The position numbers and the translations under genes were made by a program. Of a stretch of 64,000 bases of DNA, positions 36,641 through 45,609 are shown piece after piece (position 1 is the stretch's first letter; the number at the start of each line of letters is the position of its first letter). Source of the DNA: Paenibacillus sp. FSL A5-0031 (GTDB lineage: Bacteria; Bacillota; Bacilli; Paenibacillales; Paenibacillaceae); the NCBI RefSeq assembly GCF_001956295.1, contig NZ_MRTD01000001.1, positions 496,001-560,000 of the forward strand. Direction: 5' to 3'. The notes beneath the pieces are model-generated. The model made no database searches. It worked only from the letters and a program-made list of their open reading frames with translations, and was not told the DNA's origin.

Positions 36641-37678
36641 ATGGAAATGCCACAGCTTCAATTTGACGAAAATCATATTATGGAAGTTATAGATCGTGTT
36701 GTAGATCGCACATTCAGAATGGATTTTAGCTGGGATTGGCCAGGCGGTGTTGCTTTCTATGGGGTGGCTGAAGCGTACGAGGCAACAGGGAATGAACGCT
36801 ATATTCAGCTTTTGCAGGAATGGATTGATGAGAAGCTGGAAGACGGCTTGCCGAAGCTATCAGTCAACGGAGTATCCATTGGTCATGCTCTAATCTCGCT
36901 GTACAAAGCAACTGACGAGCAAAAATATTTGGATGTCGCCATTCAAATGGCCGAATACTTAAAAAATGATGCGGTACGATTCGCAGATGGCATTTTCCAG
37001 CACACGGTCAATTCAGAAACATATAATTTTCCTGAGCAAGCGTGGGTGGATACGATGATGATGGCGGGTTATTTCCTCGTACGTATGGGACATTTGCTCG
37101 AACGAAACGACTATTTGGAAGATGGCCTGAAGCAATATCACGGTCATGAGCATTTTTTACAAGATCCCGTTACGAACCTCTACTATCATGGCTGGGACAA
37201 TATCGCACAAAATCATATGTCCTCGATCTTCTGGGCACGCGGAAACTCTTGGGCTGCTCTAACAATGGCAAAGGCATTGCCGCATATCGCCGTTCAGCAT
37301 CCTTCATTTATGATTATTGAAGGCTCAATGCGTGATCAGCTTAGTACATTAGTACGTATGCAGTCCGAAAATGGGCTATGGCACACGGTTCTAAACGATG
37401 ATTGCTCCTATCATGAAACGTCGGGTTCAGCAGGAATTGCGACGGGATTATTCGCATTTGGTTCCTTATACAACAAATACATTCAGCGTTCGATAGAAGG
37501 CATTTTGAGCCAAATTACGGAGGACGGCGCAGTGCTTAATGTATCAGCCGGCACAGCAGTTATGAATGATTTGCAGGGCTATCGTGAAGTGGCTCACAAA
37601 CGGGTGCAAGGCTGGGGGCAAGGACTTGTGCTTGCGTTTTTGGCGGAGCTGTTGAATTCCAAGAAACGTGTATTTTAA
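36641..37678 (+). CDS. Unsaturated rhamnogalacturonyl hydrolase, GH88/GH105 type
   Basis: A 345-residue (alpha/alpha)6-barrel enzyme similar to YesR/YteR. Elements are WDWPGGVAFYG near residue 28, the likely catalytic Asp in FPEQAWVDTMMM (about 138), and FWARGNSWAALTMA. GH105 enzymes hydrate the unsaturated uronic acid left by polysaccharide lyases. No signal peptide is present, so it acts on oligosaccharides after import. It closes the sensor-importer-hydrolase locus. Confidence 0.88.
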   Translation: MEMPQLQFDENHIMEVIDRVVDRTFRMDFSWDWPGGVAFYGVAEAYEATGNERYIQLLQEWIDEKLEDGLPKLSVNGVSIGHALISLYKATDEQKYLDVAIQMAEYLKNDAVRFADGIFQHTVNSETYNFPEQAWVDTMMMAGYFLVRMGHLLERNDYLEDGLKQYHGHEHFLQDPVTNLYYHGWDNIAQNHMSSIFWARGNSWAALTMAKALPHIAVQHPSFMIIEGSMRDQLSTLVRMQSENGLWHTVLNDDCSYHETSGSAGIATGLFAFGSLYNKYIQRSIEGILSQITEDGAVLNVSAGTAVMNDLQGYREVAHKRVQGWGQGLVLAFLAELLNSKKRVF

Positions 37679-37744
37679 TGAAATGCTGCTTGTTTCAAGT
37701 TTAATAACTATGTTAAAGTAGCACTAATAGATAGGAAATCAGGA

Positions 37745-37798
37745 AGGCATCTTGATGCGGTTTGTAACTTACAAACGGCGTCGGGATGCCTTTTTTTG
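37745..37798 (+). terminator. terminator before the kinase gene
   Basis: AGGCATC (37745-37751) pairs with GATGCCT (37785-37791), with an inner GTTTGT/ACAAAC hairpin and seven T. It ends the importer operon or acts as a leader terminator, 28 bases before the next start. Confidence 0.8.
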
Positions 37799-37825
37799 TT
37801 CGTATTTTATGCTGGAGGGATCGAT

Positions 37826-39445
37826 ATGGAAGGTTCGGATGAGTTGTTTTCACCTTATGCAATAGGATCTGTGGTGGGTGATCGATACCGAATTGTTGGC
37901 ATTCTTGGGCGAGGCGGCATGGGAGTTGTCTACGCCGCTGATGATATGAAGCTCGCAAATAAACGAAGAGCAATGAAAGTCATCGCACCGCTGCCAGGGG
38001 GCCTGAAATATGCGGAAGAAGCACAAATGATGATGAGGCTGGAGCATCCGCAGCTTCCATTAATGATCGACTACTTCCCTCCGCATGAGCTGCAATTCGA
38101 AGCACTGGTAATGGAATTAATTGAAGGTTGCACGATTGCAGATTTAATTCGTTCAAACGGAGCACAGCTAACCTTTACAAGCATAATCGATATCGGATTA
38201 CAGCTATGCTCTGCGATTCGTTACTTGCATGAACATACGCCTCCAATTATTCATCGTGATTTGAAGCCCTCAAACGTGATGATTGACAAAAAAGGAAATG
38301 TAAAACTAATTGATTTTGGTATTTCACGCCAATATATTATCGGCAAGGATAAAGATACTACTCAGCTTGGAACGTATGGCTTCGCAGCGCCGGAGCAAGC
38401 AGGAGCAGGGCAAAGCGATGAGCGAACGGACATTTATGGACTCGGTGCGCTGCTGTATTTTATGGCTAGTGAGGGAAGTATTTATCATCAAAAAACGGGC
38501 TTGACAGCGGAGTCGGCTTTATTTGCTTCTTTGCAGCCAGACGTTCCGAAAGCCTTTAAGCTTGTGCTAAAACGTTTGCTTCAACCCGATCCCCAATATC
38601 GATATGCAACTATCGCTGAAGCGGAGAAAGCGCTGGAGGTTTTTGTAGAGCCTGATAGTGACAATAAGGTGTTCTGGAATCAACAAAGAAGCAAACCCCA
38701 TACACGTTTAAATCAGAAGCTGATCGTCTTATTATCTTTATCCTCAGGCGCAGGGTCTACTTTTTTGACGTATGCACTTGCAGTCCTGCTCGGGAGGCAA
38801 GGCGCTTCTATAGCAGCAGTCGAATACGACGATACAAGACCTGAATGGCATGCATGGTTATCTGGACATAAAAGCATCAGTAATTATGAACAGTCCGGTC
38901 AGCTTATACAGGATAAACGTTATACCCACTATAAACATAATGATTTAGCAGTAAATTGGTTTTCATTTCATTCTGAACTTAGCTCAGATGATGCTAAATA
39001 TGATGCTCTGTCTTTTGCACAAATGCTTCGGACTTCACCAACTATGTACCAGCTATTCGATTTCTCTGGCAGATGGAAGGAGTCTAATGCTTTATCCATG
39101 CTGAAGCAGTCGCATTTCGTATTTGTGATTGGTGATCCTGCTGTGGTTAAGTGGCAAGCGAGCGAATTAAAGTTGCTAATGGACTTGAAGCAAAAAATGA
39201 AAGCCACAGGCGGAAAATTATTTTATATCGCCAACAAGGATCTGAACTACCATGGTCGGAATGAGTGGCTTTCCTTATTTCCTGACAAGCCGTTAGCCAT
39301 CGTGCCGCGACTTCCTGAAGAGACGCTGCTTTCTTTGCAATGGAAAGGGCTCTGGGCAACGGATGAATCGCGCTTAAATAAACGATTAAATCATGCGCTT
39401 TCGCCCATTTTACAGCTCCTTTATAAGGAAATGAACACAAAATGA
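37826..39445 (+). CDS. Ser/Thr protein kinase fused to degenerate ParA/MinD-like domain
   Basis: The 539-residue protein carries a complete Hanks-type kinase domain (residues 20-275): Gly loop LGRGGMG (28-34), Lys51, HRDLKPSN (143-150), DFG (163-165) and APE (188-190). Instead of a membrane segment and PASTA repeats, the C-terminal 240 residues start LIVLLSLSSGAGSTFLTYAL (299-318) and continue IAAVEYDD, a layout like the P-loop of MinD/ParA/CpaE ATPases but without the Walker Lys. The start is ATG 37826, behind GGAGGG. The fused domain may scaffold or sense nucleotide; its function is unknown. Confidence 0.82.
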   Translation: MEGSDELFSPYAIGSVVGDRYRIVGILGRGGMGVVYAADDMKLANKRRAMKVIAPLPGGLKYAEEAQMMMRLEHPQLPLMIDYFPPHELQFEALVMELIEGCTIADLIRSNGAQLTFTSIIDIGLQLCSAIRYLHEHTPPIIHRDLKPSNVMIDKKGNVKLIDFGISRQYIIGKDKDTTQLGTYGFAAPEQAGAGQSDERTDIYGLGALLYFMASEGSIYHQKTGLTAESALFASLQPDVPKAFKLVLKRLLQPDPQYRYATIAEAEKALEVFVEPDSDNKVFWNQQRSKPHTRLNQKLIVLLSLSSGAGSTFLTYALAVLLGRQGASIAAVEYDDTRPEWHAWLSGHKSISNYEQSGQLIQDKRYTHYKHNDLAVNWFSFHSELSSDDAKYDALSFAQMLRTSPTMYQLFDFSGRWKESNALSMLKQSHFVFVIGDPAVVKWQASELKLLMDLKQKMKATGGKLFYIANKDLNYHGRNEWLSLFPDKPLAIVPRLPEETLLSLQWKGLWATDESRLNKRLNHALSPILQLLYKEMNTK

Positions 39446-39531
39446 CCATTTTTGTGGTACAATGATACGGGCAAAACGACACATTTCACAAGCTATAACT
39501 ATGGTTCATATATGAATGGAGATAAAGACAA

Positions 39532-41082
39532 ATGAGTTTGTTAACAGTTGAGCAATTATCACATACGTTCGGAGATCGTGTGCTTTTTAAAAATGTAGCC
39601 TTCCGATTGTTGGATGGAGAGCATGTTGGCCTAGTCGGTGCGAATGGTACAGGCAAGTCAACACTGATGAATATTTTAACAGGCAAACTGTTGAAGGATG
39701 AAGGAAAGGTCGAATGGACACCGCGTGTTCGTTACGGCTACTTGGATCAACATACGAAGCTTGAAGCAGGTAAAACGATCCGTGATGTACTGAAGGATGC
39801 TTTTTTACCTTTGCTGCTATTGGAAGAAGAGCTAAATAACATTGCAGCTCAAATGGGCGATGCAGATTCAGATAAATTAGATGAGCTGCTTACACGTATG
39901 GGTGAGATTCAGGAAGAGCTGGAGATCGGCGATTTCTATTTAATTGATGTAAAAGTTGATGAGATGGCGAATGGACTAGGTCTGAATGCGATTGGACTTG
40001 ATCGTGATGTTACTGCACTTAGCGGCGGTCAGCGAACAAAGGTACTGCTAGCGAAGCTGCTTCTTGAAAAACCAGGTGTTCTACTGCTCGATGAGCCTAC
40101 GAACTATTTGGATGAAGAGCACATCAATTGGCTGACTAACTATTTGAAAAACTACCCGCATGCGTTTGTTCTTATTTCACATGAAACGAGCTTTATGAAT
40201 CAAGTGGTCAACGTGATTTACCATCTTGAATTTACGAAGCTGACGCGCTATTCGGCCAATTATGATAAATTTCTTGAAATGGCTGACCTGAACAAGGCGC
40301 AGCACATCGATGCATACGAGAAACAAAAGGATTTTATTAAGAAGCAAGAGGATTTTATCCAGAAAAACAAAGCACGCGCTTCGACATCAGGACGTGCTAA
40401 AAGCCGCGAGAAGCAGCTTGATCGTATTGATCGAATTGATAAACCGGAAGAAGCGGCAAAACCAACGTTTATCTTTAAAGAGTCGAGAACGAGCGGCAAG
40501 ACTGTATTTGAAGCAGAAGGCATGGTCATCGGCTACAATAAACCATTGCTGCCAAAAATGGACATGGTCATTGAACGTGGTGATAAGATTGCTATCGTAG
40601 GATGTAACGGCGTTGGTAAATCTACATTACTCAAAACCATTTTAGGCGTAATTCCAGCGCTTGACGGCAAAACCTATTTGGGCGATTATTTAAATCCTGC
40701 TTACTTTGAGCAAGAAGCAAAAGCTCCGACCATGACGCCGCTTGAGGATGTATGGGATGAGTTCTCCTTCATGACCCAATCAGAGGTTCGTGGTGCCCTT
40801 GCACGCTGTGGCTTGAAAAATGAACATATTACACGTTCGCTTAATCAGCTCAGCGGTGGCGAGCAAGCGAAGGTTCGTCTTTGCAAGCTTATGATGCGCG
40901 AGAGCAACTGGATTCTGTTCGATGAGCCGACGAACCATTTGGACGTTGTGGCTAAAGCGGAATTGAAGCGTGCTCTTAAGGCTTATAAAGGAACTGTTGT
41001 GCTTGTATCTCATGAACCGGAATTTTACGAGGATATGGCTACCAAAACATGGGATGTGGAAGCCTGGTCGATGCAAAACTAG
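39532..41082 (+). CDS. ABC-F ATPase (YbiT/YkpA-like)
   Basis: A 516-residue soluble protein with two ABC domains and no membrane segments. Walker A motifs are GANGTGKST and GCNGVGKST; signatures are LSGGQRTKV and LSGGEQAKV. The linker between them contains the basic P-site tRNA interaction motif region (residues 240-300, rich in Lys/Arg). ABC-F proteins act on the ribosomal E-site in translation control or antibiotic protection. This one resembles housekeeping YkpA/YbiT rather than a resistance factor. Confidence 0.9.
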   Translation: MSLLTVEQLSHTFGDRVLFKNVAFRLLDGEHVGLVGANGTGKSTLMNILTGKLLKDEGKVEWTPRVRYGYLDQHTKLEAGKTIRDVLKDAFLPLLLLEEELNNIAAQMGDADSDKLDELLTRMGEIQEELEIGDFYLIDVKVDEMANGLGLNAIGLDRDVTALSGGQRTKVLLAKLLLEKPGVLLLDEPTNYLDEEHINWLTNYLKNYPHAFVLISHETSFMNQVVNVIYHLEFTKLTRYSANYDKFLEMADLNKAQHIDAYEKQKDFIKKQEDFIQKNKARASTSGRAKSREKQLDRIDRIDKPEEAAKPTFIFKESRTSGKTVFEAEGMVIGYNKPLLPKMDMVIERGDKIAIVGCNGVGKSTLLKTILGVIPALDGKTYLGDYLNPAYFEQEAKAPTMTPLEDVWDEFSFMTQSEVRGALARCGLKNEHITRSLNQLSGGEQAKVRLCKLMMRESNWILFDEPTNHLDVVAKAELKRALKAYKGTVVLVSHEPEFYEDMATKTWDVEAWSMQN

Positions 41083-41141
41083 GAGTGGTTTTTGCTTAAT
41101 ATCCTTTATCTTCGTGAAGATAAACACCCTCCGTGGCAATT

Positions 41142-41175
41142 GCCGGTCTACTCTTCTTGTAGATCGGCTTGCTTG
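41142..41175 (+). terminator. weak terminator after ABC-F gene
   Basis: GCCGGTCTAC (41142-41151) pairs with GTAGATCGGC (41159-41168), including one G-U pair; the following TTGCTTGC is poorly T-rich. A further hairpin TTTATCTT-CGTG-AAGATAAA lies at 41105-41124. The rest of 41083-41285 shows no gene. Confidence 0.5.
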
Positions 41176-41285
41176 CATTTGTGATAGGTCTTCATTATGA
41201 TAAATTTAACCGTATTTATAGAAGAAGATATGGTTGATTAACGGCATTAATATTATTTACAACTGGAAGCAGGTGAACCTCTAGA

Positions 41286-41984
41286 ATGAAAGAACGTATT
41301 CTAGTCGTCGAAGATGAAGCGGGTATTTCCCGAATTTTACAACTTGAGCTTGAGCATGAGGGTTATACCGTAGGAACTGCCGCTGATGGCAGAACCGGAT
41401 ATGAAATGGCTTCGACAGGTGAATGGGAGCTTGTATTGCTCGATGTCATGCTGCCTGAGATGAGCGGAATTGAAGTGCTGCGATTACTGCGACAAGCAGG
41501 AAATCCTGTACCTATTATATTGTTGACTGCACGCGACACCGTACCGGATAAAGTAAGCGGATTCGAGCATGGAGCAAATGATTATATTACTAAGCCGTTC
41601 GCAATGGAGGAGCTGCTGGCGCGAGTTCGCAATATTTTGCGCATATTCCAGCAGTATCCGAAAGAAGCGGAAGGATCCGACATGATCAAGGTTGGCGACT
41701 TAACGATTGAGCTGCGCACGCGTAAGGTTTATCGCAAAGATATTTTGATCGAGTTAACGCCGCGTGAGTTTGAGCTGCTTGTATACCTTGTGGAAAACAA
41801 AAATGATGAGAAATCGCGTGAAGATATTTTATCCGAAGTTTGGGGATATGATTTTATCGGTGAAACAAATTTAGTAGATGTTTATATCCGTTATTTGCGT
41901 CAGAAGTTGGACAAGGGTTATCGTCATAAGCTTATTCATACGGTTCGAGGAGTAGGTTATATGATAAAGGAGCCCGATGCATGA
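41286..41984 (+). CDS. OmpR/PhoB-type response regulator
   Basis: A 232-residue regulator with receiver domain (Asp in LVLLDVMLPEMSG, about residue 54; Lys in YITKPFAMEE) and a winged-helix DNA-binding domain (ELTPREFELLVYL to HTVRGVGYMIK). It overlaps its kinase by ATGA (41981-41984). It is close to the ArlR/CssR/YkoG group; the stimulus is not evident. Confidence 0.93.
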   Translation: MKERILVVEDEAGISRILQLELEHEGYTVGTAADGRTGYEMASTGEWELVLLDVMLPEMSGIEVLRLLRQAGNPVPIILLTARDTVPDKVSGFEHGANDYITKPFAMEELLARVRNILRIFQQYPKEAEGSDMIKVGDLTIELRTRKVYRKDILIELTPREFELLVYLVENKNDEKSREDILSEVWGYDFIGETNLVDVYIRYLRQKLDKGYRHKLIHTVRGVGYMIKEPDA

Positions 41985-43339
41985 CACTCCGCAAACGGTT
42001 TACGCTTTTCACCATTTTTTGGCTTATTTTTATTTTGATTCTATTTAATATTTTTGTGTATTTCTATGTGATCAAAATAACGACTGAAAGTGAAGAAGAG
42101 GTCATTGCGAATAAAGTGAATCTCATGCTTGAGAATCCCCGAATTCAGAGCGGCCGAGGATTAAACTATCCGGAGCTGCTCAATGAGTATTACAACGTAA
42201 ACGAAATGATTCGCATCATTGCGCCTAATAACAGGGTTGTAAATATAACAGGAACGGATGAGCTGCTGCAGCAGCTGCCAGCGACCTTTGAGGTGCATCA
42301 CCATACCGGGATGATCACGAAGGGCGGAGAACGAATTTTGTTCATGCGAGTTCCGCTATATGACGGCAATCGTGTCATTGCAATGCTTGAGATTAATCGA
42401 ATACTAGATGAGTTGGACAATTATTTGCAGGTGCTGGTCGCAGCGTTAAGCGTCACGAGCGGCGGTGCCATTCTATTTGCCATATTCGGAACGTATTGGT
42501 TTACTTCAAGACTAACGGCGCCCATACAGCAAATGGTTAATACGATGCGAGAAATTGACCGAAGCGGGAAGCTTAGACAAATTGAGCTTAGCAACCGCGA
42601 GGAATCTGCTGAGCTCCTGCAGCTCGTTCGTGCATTTAATCAAATGATTGAACGACTTGACCGCACATTTGCTAAGCAGAAGCAATTCGTAGCAGATGCT
42701 TCTCATGAGCTCAAAACCCCTCTAACTGTTATCAGCAGCTATGCTGGTATGTTGAAGCGTTGGGGACGTGATGACGAGAGCTTGCGAAATGAAGCGATTG
42801 AAGCAATCGATAAAGAAGCAAATCGTCTACAAAACTTAACAAAATCCATGCTTATGCTCGCTGAGGCAGAGCAGGAGGATTGGCTGAAGCAGGAGCTGTT
42901 TGACGTTGTTCAAGTGGTTGATGAGCTAGCAACGATGCTGCAAACGACGTTCGGCAGACCGATTCGAGTGAAAGCGATGTCCAAGGCTGTTCGTATGGTT
43001 GGAGATAAAGACAAAATCAGGCAGCTTCTCGTCATTTTGCTCGATAACGCGATTAAATACTCGAAGGACCCGATCGATATTACGATTACACTCGTTAGAC
43101 ATATCGTGAAAATCGAGGTTAAGGATAAAGGAATGGGCATTCCAGAAAACGAAATTCCGCATCTATTCGAGCGCTTCTACCGTGTGGATGGAGCCAGAAG
43201 CCGCACAACAGGCGGAGTAGGTCTTGGCTTGTCCATCGCCAAACGAATCATTGATTTGCATGAAGGAAAGGTAGATGTGTTTAGTCTGCCGGATTTAGGC
43301 ACGACGATTACTTTGCAGTTTAAACAGCGCAAACAATAA
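41981..43339 (+). CDS. HAMP-domain sensor histidine kinase
   Basis: The 452-residue kinase has two membrane segments (about residues 7-30 and 155-178) around a 120-residue extracellular domain, HAMP, a HisKA domain with phospho-acceptor His in DASHELKTPLTVI (about 250), and an ATPase with DNAIKYSK, DKGMGIPENE and GVGLGLSIAKR. It is translationally coupled to the response regulator. Confidence 0.93.
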   Translation: MTLRKRFTLFTIFWLIFILILFNIFVYFYVIKITTESEEEVIANKVNLMLENPRIQSGRGLNYPELLNEYYNVNEMIRIIAPNNRVVNITGTDELLQQLPATFEVHHHTGMITKGGERILFMRVPLYDGNRVIAMLEINRILDELDNYLQVLVAALSVTSGGAILFAIFGTYWFTSRLTAPIQQMVNTMREIDRSGKLRQIELSNREESAELLQLVRAFNQMIERLDRTFAKQKQFVADASHELKTPLTVISSYAGMLKRWGRDDESLRNEAIEAIDKEANRLQNLTKSMLMLAEAEQEDWLKQELFDVVQVVDELATMLQTTFGRPIRVKAMSKAVRMVGDKDKIRQLLVILLDNAIKYSKDPIDITITLVRHIVKIEVKDKGMGIPENEIPHLFERFYRVDGARSRTTGGVGLGLSIAKRIIDLHEGKVDVFSLPDLGTTITLQFKQRKQ

Positions 43340-43362
43340 CGATACGATTGGAGGATTAACGA

Positions 43363-44223
43363 ATGAAGTTTCGTACGGCAGCCGTTCAGTATAAGCTTGC
43401 TGATATTAACTCGTTTGAGCAATTCGCAGAGCAAGTAACACATTATGTACGCAATGCCTCGGAATACGGGGCACAATTTATTTTGTTTCCTGAGTTTCTG
43501 ACAACCCAATTGATGTCCATTGGAGATGAGCAGGGCGTTGCGCTTTCTATTGATCGACTTCCTGAATTCACGGAGGATTATCTTGCTCTCTTTCGCTCAC
43601 TAGCTGCTGAATATGAGGTTTACATTGTTGGAGGCACCCACGTGATCAAACAAGCGGATGGAAGTTTGCGCAATGCTGCGCATCTCTTTCATCCCGATGG
43701 GAAAATTGACGTTCAGCATAAAATCCACATTACGCCACCAGAAGTAGAAGGCTGGAATATGTCAGCAGGTGAAGGTCTTGAGGTATTCGAGACCGCTTAT
43801 GGTACCATCGCGATGCTTACTTGCTACGATATTGAATTTCCTGAAATCGTTCGAATGGCTCGCGCTAAAGGTGCAGATGTCATTTTCTGTCCATCGTGCA
43901 CAGATGATCGTCATGGATTCTATCGCGTAAGATATTGCTGCCATGCTAGAGCAGTTGAGAATCAGGTATACATTGTAACGACGGGTACAGTAGGCTCTCT
44001 TCGTAAAGTTGATCTGATGCGTGCGAATTTTGGTCAAGCTGCTATTATTGCTCCAAACGATATTCCGTTCCCGCCAGCCGGTATATTAAGCGAAGGCATC
44101 ATCAATGATGATATGCTCGTCGTGGCTGATCTTGACTTATCTTTGCTTGAGGAAGTCAGGCTGAAGGGTTCTGTTACGACGTGGCGTGACCGTCGCACCG
44201 ATTTGTATACTGATTGGACTTGA
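43363..44223 (+). CDS. Carbon-nitrogen hydrolase (nitrilase superfamily)
   Basis: A 286-residue nitrilase-superfamily amidase with the full catalytic triad: Glu44 (LFPEF), Lys120 (DVQHKIHITP) and Cys154 (MLTCYDIEFPE). It is the first gene of a four-gene operon with two GNAT genes and a metallohydrolase. The GNAT gene directly downstream resembles the other half of a known single-chain GNAT/amidase fusion, so the two proteins probably work on the same metabolite. The start is ATG 43363, behind GGAGG. Confidence 0.9.
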   Translation: MKFRTAAVQYKLADINSFEQFAEQVTHYVRNASEYGAQFILFPEFLTTQLMSIGDEQGVALSIDRLPEFTEDYLALFRSLAAEYEVYIVGGTHVIKQADGSLRNAAHLFHPDGKIDVQHKIHITPPEVEGWNMSAGEGLEVFETAYGTIAMLTCYDIEFPEIVRMARAKGADVIFCPSCTDDRHGFYRVRYCCHARAVENQVYIVTTGTVGSLRKVDLMRANFGQAAIIAPNDIPFPPAGILSEGIINDDMLVVADLDLSLLEEVRLKGSVTTWRDRRTDLYTDWT

Positions 44224-44260
44224 TTTTTATCTTGTTTAGCGAAGAAAGGGGGAGACAGTG

Positions 44261-44920
44261 ATGCGTAAGGAGCTGTACTTGTTCATCGATGGAAAGCCGC
44301 AAAAAGCAATTATTCGCAATTATAAACCAGCAGATTTTGATGGATTGATTGAAGTTCAGCGGCTAAGCTTTCCCCCGCCTTACCCACAGGAGCTTTGGTG
44401 GAACAAAGAACAATTAACTGAACATGTGAACCGATTCCCTGAAGGTGCCTTATGCGCAGAGGTTGATGGAATGATTATTGGCTCCATGACCGGAGTAACC
44501 ATCGATATGAATGATTATGGCCATGCACATAATTGGGAAACGATTTCTGACAGTGGTTATATTCGCAATCATGATATAAACGGAGACACTTTGTATGTAA
44601 TAGACCTTTGTGTCATACCGGAGTTCCGAAAATCTGGCATTGGCAAATGGCTCATGCAATCGATGTATGAAACGGTTGTTCAGCTGGGTCTTATGAGATT
44701 GCTTGGGGGCGGGCGCATGCCCGGTTATGGGGCGCTAATACAAGAGATGACGCCAGAAGCTTATTTGGAAAAAGTGCTAACTGGAGAATACAAAGACCCT
44801 GTCATTACTTTTTTGCTTAGATGCGGACGGATGCCGATTGGGGTTGCTCATGACTACTTGGATGATGAGCAATCGGGTAACTGCGCTGCAATCATGGAGT
44901 GGCGTAATCCATTTAAATAA
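44261..44920 (+). CDS. GNAT acetyltransferase, partner of the amidase
   Basis: The 219-residue protein has a GNAT core (VIDLCVIPEFRKSGIGKWLM near residue 110-129 is motif A) and a C-terminal block with GRMPGYG and LEKVLTGEYKDPVITFLL. This block is typical of the GNAT half of bifunctional GNAT/carbon-nitrogen hydrolase proteins. Here the two halves are separate genes in reversed order. The start is ATG 44261, 6 bases after GGGGGAG. Confidence 0.82.
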   Translation: MRKELYLFIDGKPQKAIIRNYKPADFDGLIEVQRLSFPPPYPQELWWNKEQLTEHVNRFPEGALCAEVDGMIIGSMTGVTIDMNDYGHAHNWETISDSGYIRNHDINGDTLYVIDLCVIPEFRKSGIGKWLMQSMYETVVQLGLMRLLGGGRMPGYGALIQEMTPEAYLEKVLTGEYKDPVITFLLRCGRMPIGVAHDYLDDEQSGNCAAIMEWRNPFK

Positions 44921-44934
44921 GGAGATGTACATAT

Positions 44935-45609
44935 ATGCTAACTTATCATCGAATCGTAAGCATTGAGGACAAATATTTTGAACCATTACATAAGCTTCTT
45001 CAATCGATTTTTCCGCCTGAGGAAGTTCTTGCTTATGAACTTTGGCGCGAGCCTCTTGAAGACCCAAGCATTCATGTATATGTTGCATTGCATGAGGGGG
45101 AAGTCGTTGGTTCAACTGAATATCGTTATTATCCAGAGCTGCGCGTTGCTATGACTGATTTTACGATTATCGGAAAACCATCACTTGGCATCGGTCGTTT
45201 TCTACTCCGCAATCGAGAACAAGATTTGCAGAAGCTAGCTGATCAGTCCGGTACTGTCTCGCTTGGCATGTTTGCTGAGGTATACGACCCTTATCGCGCA
45301 GGTGAGCATGCATTTGGCGGAGTTTCACCTATGAATCCGTTTGTGCGTCGCGAAGTGCTGTCACATATCGGCTATAAGCGAATCGCTTTTCCTTATGTGC
45401 ATCCTTCTTGGGACCATGAAGGCCAAGCTGTTGCTGAACTGGACTTATGTTTCCTTCCGAAAAATGAAGAGCAAACAACGATTAATGCAGCTCTTATCGC
45501 CTCATTCTTAGAAGGCTATTATGCCGCGTTGCCAAACAAGCCGGAACAATGGCTTCAAATGATGGAACAAATCCGTGCATCGGAGTCGTTTGAGCTGCTG
45601 CCGCTATGA
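44935..45609 (+). CDS. GNAT-like acetyltransferase
   Basis: A 224-residue protein with a GNAT-like N-terminal half (IFPPEEVLAYELW, VYVALHEGEVVGSTEYRYYP) and a less typical motif A (GKPSLGIGRFLLRNREQDL). The C-terminal third does not resemble a known domain. It lies 14 bases after the first GNAT gene and overlaps the metallohydrolase gene by ATGA, so it belongs to the operon. The substrate is unknown. Confidence 0.7.
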   Translation: MLTYHRIVSIEDKYFEPLHKLLQSIFPPEEVLAYELWREPLEDPSIHVYVALHEGEVVGSTEYRYYPELRVAMTDFTIIGKPSLGIGRFLLRNREQDLQKLADQSGTVSLGMFAEVYDPYRAGEHAFGGVSPMNPFVRREVLSHIGYKRIAFPYVHPSWDHEGQAVAELDLCFLPKNEEQTTINAALIASFLEGYYAALPNKPEQWLQMMEQIRASESFELLPL

